DNA of 64,000 nucleotides from JAJDUF01 sp965214295. GTDB lineage: Bacteria; Chloroflexota; UBA11872; UBA12225; JAJDUF01. The notes beneath the pieces were generated by a model, which saw only the letters and a list, made by a program, of their open reading frames with translations, was not told where the DNA came from and searched no databases. This document shows positions 33,988 to 42,266 of this stretch, piece after piece; position 1 is the first letter of the stretch, and each line of letters starts with the position of its first letter. Where the stretch lies: positions 310,001-374,000 of the forward strand of contig OZ243944.1 in the NCBI GenBank assembly GCA_965214295.1, written 5' to 3'. A program made the translations under genes and the position numbers.

Positions 33988-35382
33988 ATGCCGGCGCCGA
34001 ATATCGTCTTGCTGATGGCCGATCAGCAGAAGGCGACCAGCTTGGGTTTGTACGGCAACCCCGATGTACGCACGCCCGTCCTCGCCGCGCTCGCCGCGCG
34101 CGGCCTCCTCGCCCGGCACTACTTTGTCCAGCACCCGCTCTGCTTTCCCTCCCGTGCCACGATCATGACCGGGCGTTACCCCCACGCGCACGGTGTTTTC
34201 AGCAACAGCGGGCCGCTGCCGGCCGACGAGCAAGTCTTGGCCGAGCTACTCCGCGACGCCGGCTATCAGACCGGCACGGTCGGGCATTTCCACCGGACCT
34301 CCGGTGGAGATCGCGGGTTCGAGTACGCCTATGACATGGGTGAGGGCATCCTGCGCCAGCTGTGGCGCGAGCGCATGATTGTAGCCCAGTCGCAGCCGCG
34401 GCGCGTGCAGCATATGGTCGCCACAACGGCGCACCCTCCCGACGAAGACCTCAACGGCCGGATGACCGAGCTGGGCTTGCAGTTCCTGGCGCAAGCCGAC
34501 CGCAGCCGGCCGTTCTTCTTGCAGATTGCCTGGATCGATCCGCACCCGCCGTACTTCGCCCCTGCTCCCTACGACACAATGTACGACCGCGACGCGCTGA
34601 CCCTACCGCCCCAAGAGACCGACTTTGCGGAGAAGCCACCCGCCCAACGTCAGACCGCCCAAGACATGGGAACGTTCGACGCGCCGGAGGCCGAAATCCG
34701 CGACGCCCTCGCCTACTACTACGGCATGGTGTCGCATCTCGACGCCCAGGTTGGCCGCGTCGTTGACTATCTGGAGCGGCACGGCCTCGCCGACAACACC
34801 GTGCTCGTCTATACGGCGGACCACGGCGACTACGCCGGCGAGCATCGGATGTTCGGCAAGAGCTGTACCCTCTACGACTGCCTGGTCCGCGTGCCGATTC
34901 TGCTCGTCGGCCCGGACGACCTCGTGCCCCAGGGGCGCGTCCTCGGCGGGCTGACGCAGTCCGTGGACCTGCTACCCACGCTGCTGGAGCTAGCCGGTGT
35001 GGCGCTGCCTGACGACGCCCGTCGCGCACCACCGGAGCGCGTGCATGGGCGGTCCTGGCGACGCGCCTGGGATAACGAAGACGATGACGCCCACTTCGAT
35101 ACCGCCTTTGCCCAGGTCGGCGCGCAGTCGCCACAAATGGTCAACGATCCCGCGCGCGGCAACAATCTCCCCTTCGGACCGCCGGCCTCCGGCCGCCAGG
35201 TAGAGCTAACGTCGATGATCCGCACTGCCGAGTGGAAGCTGGTCCACACCCCCGGACGCGAGATCAACGAGCTGTACCACCTCACTACCGACCCGTGGGA
35301 GTTGCATAACGTCTATCCTCGTGAACGTGACGGACCAATCGTGGCCGATCTGCTACGTCGGCTGCACGACTGGCGGCAGTGA
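33988..35382 (+). CDS. Sulfatase (alkaline phosphatase superfamily)
   Basis: 464 residues. The formylglycine motif C52-F-P54-S55-R56 (LCFPSRATIMTGR) marks a Cys-type sulfatase that needs maturation by a formylglycine-generating enzyme. Metal ligands include NIVLLMADQQ at the N-terminus, and TADHGDYAGEHRMFGK supplies the second Asp and His. The C-terminal LVHTPGREINELYHLTTDPWELHNVY is the usual closing segment. It cleaves sulfate esters, likely from carbohydrate. No signal peptide is seen. GGCGGAGGGAG precedes ATG 33988. The maturase is not in the window. Confidence 0.88.
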   Translation: MPAPNIVLLMADQQKATSLGLYGNPDVRTPVLAALAARGLLARHYFVQHPLCFPSRATIMTGRYPHAHGVFSNSGPLPADEQVLAELLRDAGYQTGTVGHFHRTSGGDRGFEYAYDMGEGILRQLWRERMIVAQSQPRRVQHMVATTAHPPDEDLNGRMTELGLQFLAQADRSRPFFLQIAWIDPHPPYFAPAPYDTMYDRDALTLPPQETDFAEKPPAQRQTAQDMGTFDAPEAEIRDALAYYYGMVSHLDAQVGRVVDYLERHGLADNTVLVYTADHGDYAGEHRMFGKSCTLYDCLVRVPILLVGPDDLVPQGRVLGGLTQSVDLLPTLLELAGVALPDDARRAPPERVHGRSWRRAWDNEDDDAHFDTAFAQVGAQSPQMVNDPARGNNLPFGPPASGRQVELTSMIRTAEWKLVHTPGREINELYHLTTDPWELHNVYPRERDGPIVADLLRRLHDWRQ

Positions 35383-35412
35383 CCACCGATCACTGCGGAC
35401 AGGAGCAGAACG

Positions 35413-36204
35413 ATGACGACCAACGCCATGCGAGCGCGCATCTTGGCGCAAGTCGAGCCGATCCTACTCGACACGTGGGGCTACCCCGTGAGCGCCTTGC
35501 CGGCGGCCGGGCTGGAGGTCGTGCCGGCAAAGCAGCCCGACGGCCCGTTAGCGGTACGCACCGACGGAGGCGGCCTCTTGCTCGCCGATCCGCAGTGGCT
35601 CGACGCCTGGCACGACCTCGCGGCGACCCTCACGCTGGAGCAGCTCTTTTCGATCTTTGGCGTCTTCGAGCTGGCGCGAACTACCTTGCCCGACGGGGTG
35701 AGTGTCTTCGGACCGGTCTGGTACTTCCTGGCCGACCGCCAAGCCCTAACCCCGGTACCGTCCGCGCATGTCGAGGAGTTGGCGGGGCAACCTCTGCGTG
35801 ACCTCGATCCACTAATCTATTGGCACTGCTCGACCGACACTGCCAATCGCGGCTTTGCCGTCCGGGAGGCCGGCAAAGTCACGGCGCTGGCGACGGTCTG
35901 GCAGAACCCCGACACCCTCTGGGAGATCGGCGTCGATGTCCTGCCGGCCGCACAGAGTCGTGGCCAAGGACGAGCGGTCGTGTCGGCAGCAGCGGAATGG
36001 ATCCTGAGCCATGCCCCGCTCGCGCTCTACACCACCGGGGCATTCAACATCCCGTCCACGCGCACCGCACACGCCCTGGGCCTGCGGCACCTCTGGACGA
36101 CCATCAAGCGGACAAACGGCCCGTTCGTCGTGCCACCGGGTCCGCTGGGCAGCCCCCTCCCCGACGTCGTGCCGCAACCCTACTGGCAGGACTACCCGGA
36201 GTAG
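35413..36204 (+). CDS. GNAT-type acetyltransferase with N-terminal extension
   Basis: 263 residues. The C-terminal part has a GNAT acetyl-CoA motif (EIGVDVLPAAQSRGQGRAVVSAAAEWIL, with the R-G-Q-G-R turn) and the following AFNIPSTRTAHALGLRHLW. The first 140 residues lack a recognised motif and may be a second, degenerate GNAT-like domain. It lies 30 bases after the sulfatase gene and is probably co-transcribed. The substrate is unknown. Confidence 0.75.
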   Translation: MTTNAMRARILAQVEPILLDTWGYPVSALPAAGLEVVPAKQPDGPLAVRTDGGGLLLADPQWLDAWHDLAATLTLEQLFSIFGVFELARTTLPDGVSVFGPVWYFLADRQALTPVPSAHVEELAGQPLRDLDPLIYWHCSTDTANRGFAVREAGKVTALATVWQNPDTLWEIGVDVLPAAQSRGQGRAVVSAAAEWILSHAPLALYTTGAFNIPSTRTAHALGLRHLWTTIKRTNGPFVVPPGPLGSPLPDVVPQPYWQDYPE

Positions 36205-36310
36205 GGGCACGCCACACCACAGCCGCCCGGCTCCGAGCCTCCCACCCTTCTCCGCTCTGCAGAGGAACGGCCTACTCCCTCCCCTGGAGCGTGCTCCGAG
36301 GGAGGATTAC

Positions 36311-36427
36311 CCTCACAAGGGTAGGTAAACCGGAAGAACCGGCGTAGAGGCACGGCATGCCGTGCCCCTACGCCTGGGCACAAAGCACATGGGTACCCTC
36401 CAGCAACCAATACCAACCCTTGTCAGG
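36311..36427. mobile_element. Inverted-repeat element, CCTGACAAGGGTAGG family, copy 1
   Basis: The ends CCTCACAAGGGTAGGT (36311-36326) and ACCAACCCTTGTCAGG (36412-36427) are inverse with 14 of 16 matches. Inside lies a 34-base near-perfect palindrome (36341-36374, centre CACGGCATGCCGTG), a class of repeat found in many bacteria. A second element with the same ends is at 60799-60974. No coding capacity. Confidence 0.55.
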
Positions 36428-36454
36428 GAGGGCGAGAGAGGCGGCTACTGGCCA

Positions 36455-36730
36455 CTAGCGAGCGAGTCGGTCCTTCACCGCACCGACGACCGCCGTATCC
36501 GTATCGTGCTCGGTGACGATAGCCGAGAACTCGTCGGCACTCAACCCCAGCTCGGCCAGCACGCGCTGGTCCAGAGGGCAGGGATAAATATAGTCGCCGA
36601 TAGTTCCTTCGACCTTGGCGCGGGCTTTATCGGTCATGCGTGCCAGCCACGGTAGCCCCCCGATCACGAGTGCGCGCGAGCGTGGCTTCCATTCGGACAC
36701 AGGCGCGGCCGCGGACACATTCGTAGCCAT
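36455..36730 (-). CDS. DUF5069 family protein
   Basis: 91 residues. It contains LPWLARMTDKARAKVEGTIGDYIYPCPLDQRVLAELGLSADEF, which is the characteristic core of DUF5069 proteins. No function has been established for them. Start at ATG 36730 behind GGGGAG; the frame has an upstream GTG/ATG that seems less good. It lies at the 3' end of a run of minus-strand genes, 32 bases after the kinase-fold gene. Confidence 0.8.
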   Translation of the reverse strand: MATNVSAAAPVSEWKPRSRALVIGGLPWLARMTDKARAKVEGTIGDYIYPCPLDQRVLAELGLSADEFSAIVTEHDTDTAVVGAVKDRLAR

Positions 36731-36762
36731 AACTCCCCTCACCTCCGCCAGTAGCAGGTTGC

Positions 36763-37818
36763 CTACACAACAGAGTATAGCCGGTCGCTCTCGGTGAGCA
36801 CGCGGCGGAGCGCCTGCGCCGGCCCATCCCTAGCCAGCGGTCGGCGCACGATCCCGGCCACCTGCCGCCGGCGCTCGGCCGGAGCAGCCCAGGCCGCAGC
36901 GAGGTCCGGCCGCCTGCCCGCCACCACGGCCTCGACCTGCTCCCAGAGCAACAGCTCGGCGAGCAAAGCGTAGGCATCGAGCTGCTGCACGTACATGTCC
37001 GACACATCGGGCCATTGTGCAGCGGCCGCCCGTGCCCAACCCTGCGCCAGCGCCGGTGTGAGGCCGCGTACACACCGCCCGGCCGGTTGCCAGGCGCCGA
37101 GGGCGAACGTGTAGTGGACGAGCCGCCGCGCCGGGCTGTCCGGGCCGACGGCGCCCATGTCGAGGAAGGTCGCCCGCCAGCGTCGTCGCCCGCCCGGTGA
37201 TGACTCATGGTTCAGCAAGACGTTGCGGGCATGTACGTCAAGCGGCCCCAGCGTAAGCCGACTCGCCGCGAGGACCGCCCAGAGCGCCTTCCACTCGGCC
37301 GCCATCGTGCCCTCCTGGCTGCGTGCCACCGGCCACTGATCCATGAGCCGCCGAACCACCTCATGCGCGGCGCGGTACTCTCGTCTCCGTGCTGCTAGCC
37401 ATGCCGACCGCCGCCGCTCGACTGCCGCGGCCGCGCCGGGGAACTGTCCGAACGCCGCTTCAAGCCGGAGTAGGCCCCGCCCGGCGGCTCCGACCGGCGC
37501 TCGCCGTGCTGCGGCAGCGAGGCGTTGGCTCCAATCGTCGAGCGTGATGCCCCCACACCATCGGGTGACCAGGACTCCCGGCGCGGCCGCAAGCAGCTCC
37601 GGCACCGGAGCGCCGCGCGGCCGCAGCTGCGCTAGTACCTGCGCCTCTAACGCCAGCCGGTCCGGAGCGGTGGCCGTTGCCCGAGACTGCTCGGCGCGGG
37701 CGGCCAGCTTGACTGCGACCTCCCGCCCGTCGGTGAGCCTACCCCGCCAAACGCGGCCCTCCGGGCGTCGCGGGTCCGCTGGGGAGAGGCTGGTGCTGTC
37801 GAGCACCGCCAAGGGCAT
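36763..37818 (-). CDS. Protein-kinase-fold phosphotransferase (aminoglycoside-kinase-like)
   Basis: About 351 residues with a kinase fold. The ATP-binding Lys is in GREVAVKLAARAEQ. The acidic helix is in LALEAQVLAQL, the hinge is LVTRWCGGITLDDW, the catalytic loop is LGPLDVHARNVLL (Asp and Asn as in phosphotransferases) and the metal Asp is in ATFLDMGAVG. Start ATG 37818 is preceded by GGGGGAGAAGG; the frame upstream overlaps ribH and is shadow. Substrate unknown; it is 34 bases downstream of ribH, so co-expression with riboflavin synthesis is likely. No flavin-kinase motif is seen. Confidence 0.72.
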   Translation of the reverse strand: MPLAVLDSTSLSPADPRRPEGRVWRGRLTDGREVAVKLAARAEQSRATATAPDRLALEAQVLAQLRPRGAPVPELLAAAPGVLVTRWCGGITLDDWSQRLAAAARRAPVGAAGRGLLRLEAAFGQFPGAAAAVERRRSAWLAARRREYRAAHEVVRRLMDQWPVARSQEGTMAAEWKALWAVLAASRLTLGPLDVHARNVLLNHESSPGGRRRWRATFLDMGAVGPDSPARRLVHYTFALGAWQPAGRCVRGLTPALAQGWARAAAAQWPDVSDMYVQQLDAYALLAELLLWEQVEAVVAGRRPDLAAAWAAPAERRRQVAGIVRRPLARDGPAQALRRVLTESDRLYSVV

Positions 37819-37852
37819 CGGCAGCCTTCTCCCCCGGCCGTCGACGCCCGAC

Positions 37853-38371
37853 CTAGCTTGCCTCGGCCCGCACGAGGGGAGTCGGTATGGACGATCCCAG
37901 CGCCGCGTTGATCTCCTGGCCGAGGGTAGCCATCTCGATGGCGGCAACCGCAGCCTCAGCGCCCTTGTTACCATCTTTGACACCGGCCCGGTCTATCGCC
38001 TGCTCGATGGTATCCGTCGTGATGACACCGAAGATCACCGGCACATCCGTATCCAGTGCGGCCCGTGCGATGCCGGCGGCGGACTGCGCTGCGACGTACT
38101 CGAAGTGTGGCGTCGCCCCCCGAATGACCGTGCCGAGGCAGAGAATCACGTCGTATTGACCGGAGGCCGCGAGCCGCTTGGCGATGACCGGCAGTTCCAG
38201 CGAGCCAGGCACGCGCGCCACGTCAATGGCTTCCTCCGCGACGCCGTGCCGCCGCAGGGTGCCCACTGCACCGCTGAGTAATTCCTTGGTGATGAACTCG
38301 TTGAAGCGGGCAGCGACGATACCCACGCGCAACCCCTGGCCGACAACCGAGCCTTCCCACGTCCGCCCCAT
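37853..38371 (-). CDS. ribH: 6,7-dimethyl-8-ribityllumazine synthase
   Basis: 172 residues, the penultimate enzyme of riboflavin synthesis. It condenses the pyrimidinedione with 3,4-dihydroxy-2-butanone 4-phosphate and usually forms 60-mer or pentamer assemblies. Motifs are VGIVAARFNEFITKELL, VPGSLELPVIAKRLA, LGTVIRGATPHFEYV (active-site His) and PVIFGVITTDTIEQAIDRAG. It follows the other rib genes on the same strand but is separated from ribBA by a Uma2 gene. Confidence 0.95.
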   Translation of the reverse strand: MGRTWEGSVVGQGLRVGIVAARFNEFITKELLSGAVGTLRRHGVAEEAIDVARVPGSLELPVIAKRLAASGQYDVILCLGTVIRGATPHFEYVAAQSAAGIARAALDTDVPVIFGVITTDTIEQAIDRAGVKDGNKGAEAAVAAIEMATLGQEINAALGSSIPTPLVRAEAS

Positions 38372-38489
38372 TGGTGGCCTCCCTCACGCTGACCACTGAC
38401 GGTCTCTTCTGTAGCCAATGCTACCACTCCGCAGCGTGCGGCGATGCTTGGCTGACATTTCCCGGCCATTACCGCACCGCTACACCGTC

Positions 38490-38509
38490 ATTCCCGCGCA
38501 CGCAGGAAT
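38490..38509. repeat. REP-like palindrome
   Basis: ATTCCCGCGCACGCAGGAAT, the same class as at 33828 but with one stem mismatch. It lies in the 255-base gap (38372-38626) between the Uma2 gene and ribH, where no other feature is seen. Confidence 0.55.
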
Positions 38510-38626
38510 CCAGGGTACCCACAAAGGACGGTGTCACAAGGTTGGCAGTGCGAGAGCAATGCCGGGTGCCTGCCCTAGGGGCAGCTCTCGTGGTTGCCCT
38601 TGCCCCCCTACAAAGCAGGGGACGCC

Positions 38627-39406
38627 TCACGAGGACTGGCCGCGGCCACTGAGCAACGCCCGCAGCCGGGCCACCTCCGTCTCGGCCACCTGCCGCGCCC
38701 CAGCCTCGATAGTGGCCCGCTCCTCCGCCACCCGCCGCGCATCGGCCTCCACGCTGGCCCGCTCTTCCGCCACCCGCGCCCGCTCTTCCGCTACCCGTCG
38801 CGCCATCTCCTCCTCCTGCGGCGTCGGGAGCCACCGCTGGCCCGCCGGGTCGTACAGCCGCAACTGCACGCCGCGCACGTGCAGCGCCAACCCCAGCGCG
38901 GCACTCCACAGTGATCCATCCGCCTCCACCGCCAGCGGCCGGTATCGTCCCTGCTGCAAGCGGTAACCGCGGCACGGCGGCCGCAAGTATTCGCCCAGCG
39001 GGTCGAAGAGGAAGTACTCCGTCACCCCGAGCCGCTCGTAGAGGACATACTTGCTGCGGAGGTCCTCCCCTCGCGTGCTGCGCGAGGTCAGCTCGAAGAC
39101 CACCGCCGGGACCACCCCTTCCTCCCACAGCTTGTAAATGCGCCGCGGGCGGTTGGGAATGCCCTGGACCACAAACACGTCAGGCGCCACCACCCGCTGG
39201 GGATCGCCTTCCTGGTAGTAAAGGAACAGATTGCCACTGATATAGACGTGCGGATCGGCGCGGAAGAACGCCTGGAGCATGCCGATCAACTCGAACATCA
39301 GGGTGCGGTGGACATCGGTTTCAGCCACGGGGCGGCCGTCCGCTTCAGGATAGGAGACTGCTGCCGCGGCGGGCGCTGGCGGCAGTGGAGGCGTCGTCGT
39401 CACCAT
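38627..39406 (-). CDS. Uma2 family endonuclease-like protein with C-terminal coiled coil
   Basis: 259 residues. Residues about 30-190 form a Uma2 / DUF820 domain of the PD-(D/E)XK nuclease fold, with APDVFVVQGIPN, VVFELTSRSTRGEDLRSKYVLYERLGVTEYFLFDP as the core (Glu and Lys of the active site). The C-terminal 55 residues are heptad-like repeats of RRVAEERA(R/S)VEA type, a coiled coil likely to oligomerise the protein. AGGAGAGC precedes the ATG. The gene interrupts the riboflavin gene run. Uma2 genes are strongly amplified in Chloroflexota and Cyanobacteria; their role is not settled. Confidence 0.82.
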   Translation of the reverse strand: MVTTTPPLPPAPAAAAVSYPEADGRPVAETDVHRTLMFELIGMLQAFFRADPHVYISGNLFLYYQEGDPQRVVAPDVFVVQGIPNRPRRIYKLWEEGVVPAVVFELTSRSTRGEDLRSKYVLYERLGVTEYFLFDPLGEYLRPPCRGYRLQQGRYRPLAVEADGSLWSAALGLALHVRGVQLRLYDPAGQRWLPTPQEEEMARRVAEERARVAEERASVEADARRVAEERATIEAGARQVAETEVARLRALLSGRGQSS

Positions 39407-39574
39407 GATTGCTCTCCTGCATCAGCGCCCCGGTCGCGCGGTCCCGCGGTCCCGCGGTCCCGCGGTCCCGCTTCAGTGTAGCATGGGGCGGATTCCCCCC
39501 GGCCTCCTCGTCCATGGTGGGGCAGATACACGCCAAGCCGGAGGGGCCAGAAGGGGGGCCGGAGAGCGAAGCGC

Positions 39575-40798
39575 TCAGACTTCGAGCAGGTGTCCCATCT
39601 TGTCTCGCTTGGTCCGCAGGTAGCGCTCGTTGTGCGGATTGCTTTGCACCGGAATGGGGATTTGCTCCACGATCTCCAGACCGAAGCTGCCGAGGCCGGC
39701 CAGCTTCTTGGGGTTGTTGGTCAGCAGCCGCATGCGACGCACACCCAAGTCGGCGAGGATTTGCACCCCAATTCCATACTCACGCAGGTCCATCGGGAAC
39801 CCCAAGCGCTCGTTGGCCTCGATGGTGTCGAGACCGCGATCTTGCAGCTCGTAGGCCCGCATCTTGTTGTGCAGCCCGATGCCGCGCCCCTCCTGATCCA
39901 TATAGAGGACCACGCCGCACCCCTCTTGCTCGACTCGCTCCATACACCAACGCAGCTCCTGACCGCAGTCGCAACGCAGCGAGTGGAAGGAATCTCCGGT
40001 GAGACAGCGGGAGTGGACCCGGACCAGCACCGGCTCGTCCGAGCCATGGAGGTCGCCTTTGACGAGCGCGACGTGCTCCTCGCCCCTGGTGATGTCTTCA
40101 TAGGCATGGGCAGTGAACTCGCCGTGCTCCGTGGGCATCGGCGTAGTCGCCACGCGGCGGACCGTAAGCTCGTGTTGACGGCGATGCGTGATGAGGTCGG
40201 CGATGGTGATGATCTTCAACCCGTGCTTGGCGGCAAAGACCTCCAGATCGGGCATCCGCGCCATCGTCCCGTCATCGTTCATAATCTCGCAGATCACCGC
40301 CGCCGGGTACAGCCCGGCCAGCCGCGCCAGGTCAACCGATGCCTCGGTCTGCCCCGGCCGCACCAGCACCCCGCCATCGCGCACCCGCAACGGAAATACA
40401 TGACCGGGCCGCGCCAAGTCGTCCGGTTCCGTGCCTGGATCAATCGCCGCCCGCACGGTGGTAGCGCGGTCCGCGGCCGAGATGCCGGTAGTGGTCCCTT
40501 TCCGCGCGTCAATCGAGGCTGTGAACGCCGTGCCCATGCGCGAGGTGTTCACTTGCGTCATCGGTGCCAGCTTCAACTCGTCGAGGCGCTCGCCGGTCAT
40601 CGTCAGACAGATGAGGCCGCGGCCATACATGGCCATGAAGTTGATGGCCTCCGGCGTGACGTGCCCGGCCGCCAGCGCGAGATCGCCCTCGTTCTCCCGC
40701 TCCTCATCATCCACGATGATGACCATGCGGCCCCGCCGGTAATCGGCAATGGCCTCTTCAACCGTCGCCGTCGGCACGTCGTCCCTCTCTGCGGTCAT
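39575..40798 (-). CDS. ribBA: Bifunctional DHBP synthase / GTP cyclohydrolase II
   Basis: 407 residues. The N-terminal half is 3,4-dihydroxy-2-butanone 4-phosphate synthase, with VDDEERENEGDLALAA, GRGLICLTMT, TGISAADRATT and ARPGHVFPLR. The C-terminal half is GTP cyclohydrolase II, with the zinc Cys set in RCLTGDSFHSLRCDCGQEL and YMDQEGRGIGL. It supplies both precursors of riboflavin. Its ATG overlaps the stop codon of the upstream extra ribB gene (ATGA). About 205 bases of the ribB domain are nearly identical to that gene. Confidence 0.95.
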   Translation of the reverse strand: MTAERDDVPTATVEEAIADYRRGRMVIIVDDEERENEGDLALAAGHVTPEAINFMAMYGRGLICLTMTGERLDELKLAPMTQVNTSRMGTAFTASIDARKGTTTGISAADRATTVRAAIDPGTEPDDLARPGHVFPLRVRDGGVLVRPGQTEASVDLARLAGLYPAAVICEIMNDDGTMARMPDLEVFAAKHGLKIITIADLITHRRQHELTVRRVATTPMPTEHGEFTAHAYEDITRGEEHVALVKGDLHGSDEPVLVRVHSRCLTGDSFHSLRCDCGQELRWCMERVEQEGCGVVLYMDQEGRGIGLHNKMRAYELQDRGLDTIEANERLGFPMDLREYGIGVQILADLGVRRMRLLTNNPKKLAGLGSFGLEIVEQIPIPVQSNPHNERYLRTKRDKMGHLLEV

Positions 40799-41502
40799 CG
40801 TAGCTGGTGCTGCATCAGCGGCTTATGCGTTGACAATCCGTTGCGATGGGCAAGACCGTCGTGGGCGTAGCCGTCGCTATGCGAGCCGTTGGGCTGAAGG
40901 TGCGTGATGAGGTCGGCGATGGTGATGATCTTCAACCCGTGCTTGGCGGCGAAGACCTCCAGATCGGGCATCCGCGCCATCGTCCCGTCATCGTTCATAA
41001 TCTCGCAGATCACCGCCGCCGGGTACAGCCCGGCCAGCCGCGCCAGGTCCACCGAGGCCTCGGTCTGCCCCGGCCGCACCAGCACCCCCCCATCGCGCAC
41101 CCGCAACGGAAACACGTGCCCCGGATGCGTGAAGTCCTCCGGCCGGCTCTCCGGCGCAACGAGCGCTCGAATGGTCGAGGCCCGGTCAGCCGTAGAGATG
41201 CCCGTACTCGTCGCATAGCGAGCATCCACCGGATGGGTAAACGCGGTATGCATGTGCCCGGCATTGACCGGCTCGATGAGTGGGATCCGTAACTCGTCCA
41301 GCCGCTCCCCGGTCATCGGCGTGCAGATGAGGCCACGGCCGTACATGGCCATGAAGTTGATGGCCTCCGGCGTGACGTGCGTAGCCGGCAAGGCGAGATC
41401 GCCTTCATTCTCCCGCTGCTCATCGTCCACAATAATAACCATCCGACCACGCCGGTAGTCGGTAAGCGCCGCTTCAATCGTCGCTGTCGGCACGCCCTTC
41501 AC
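40795..41502 (-). CDS. ribB: Additional 3,4-dihydroxy-2-butanone 4-phosphate synthase
   Basis: 235 residues, a stand-alone RibB directly upstream of a complete ribBA. The catalytic motifs are intact: VDDEQRENEGDLALPA, GRGLICTPMT, STGISTADRAST and HPGHVFPLR. The C-terminal 30 residues replace the GTP cyclohydrolase domain. It starts at GTG 41502 behind AGGAAG. Having both ribB and ribBA in one operon is unusual; a dosage effect or a lost cyclohydrolase domain are possible explanations. The downstream ribBA begins inside its stop codon. Confidence 0.9.
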   Translation of the reverse strand: MKGVPTATIEAALTDYRRGRMVIIVDDEQRENEGDLALPATHVTPEAINFMAMYGRGLICTPMTGERLDELRIPLIEPVNAGHMHTAFTHPVDARYATSTGISTADRASTIRALVAPESRPEDFTHPGHVFPLRVRDGGVLVRPGQTEASVDLARLAGLYPAAVICEIMNDDGTMARMPDLEVFAAKHGLKIITIADLITHLQPNGSHSDGYAHDGLAHRNGLSTHKPLMQHQLR

Positions 41503-41539
41503 TCCACTTCCTCTTAGACTGCCGGGGCAGTCGGGTGCT

Positions 41540-42202
41540 CTACATAGCGCCACTCTGCCGTACTTCGAGCGCCTTCGCCACGTACTTTGCGAGGATGTCG
41601 GCTTCCAGGTTAACCCGGTCCCCGGTCGTCAGCCGGTCGAATCTGGTTACGGCCAGCGTATGCGGAATCAGCGCCACCGTGAACTGCGTCGGGCTACAAT
41701 CAACGACTGTCAGGCTCACGCCGTCCACGGTGACCGACCCTTTGGGCACCAGGTACGGGGCCACCTCTGCCGGCACCGTGTACGCCACGATCAGCGAAGC
41801 CCCTTCCTGCCTCTGCCAGAGCACCCGCCCGGTCCCGTCCACGTGCCCCTGTACAAAGTGTCCCCCAAACCGCCCATCGGCGGCAAGGGGACGCTCCAAG
41901 TGAACCTGACCGCCCACGCCCAGCTCACCGAGCGTCGTGCGTCGCAGCGTTTCGGGCGAGCAGTCCACGGCGAAGGTATCGCGCCCTCTCTCCACAACGG
42001 TCAAGCAGGCGCCGCTGACAGCAATACTCTCACCAACCCGGAGCGCCGCTGACGCGCCAGACGCGCACGATGGTGCCAGGTGTGGTGCGTGTCCGGTGTC
42101 GTCACCGAGGACAAGGCTAGCACGTATGACCAGTCGTAGGCCGTCAACGACCTCACGGCGCGTCGTGATGATACCCGTTTCCTCGACCAGACCGGTGAAC
42201 AT
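41540..42202 (-). CDS. ribE: Riboflavin synthase (alpha subunit)
   Basis: 220 residues, two homologous lumazine-binding barrels, each starting with a variant of MFTGLVEETG and FGGHFVQGHVDGTG. It catalyses dismutation of two lumazine molecules to riboflavin and the pyrimidine precursor, usually as a trimer. The first barrel carries an insertion of about 15 residues (DDTGHAPHLAPSCASGASAA), longer than usual. It is part of the ribD-ribE-ribB-ribBA run. Confidence 0.94.
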   Translation of the reverse strand: MFTGLVEETGIITTRREVVDGLRLVIRASLVLGDDTGHAPHLAPSCASGASAALRVGESIAVSGACLTVVERGRDTFAVDCSPETLRRTTLGELGVGGQVHLERPLAADGRFGGHFVQGHVDGTGRVLWQRQEGASLIVAYTVPAEVAPYLVPKGSVTVDGVSLTVVDCSPTQFTVALIPHTLAVTRFDRLTTGDRVNLEADILAKYVAKALEVRQSGAM

Positions 42203-42266
42203 ACTCAGTCAACCTACGTCAGGTGATAATCATATCGGAATTGGTAGCGCCGCCCCGCCTTCATCA

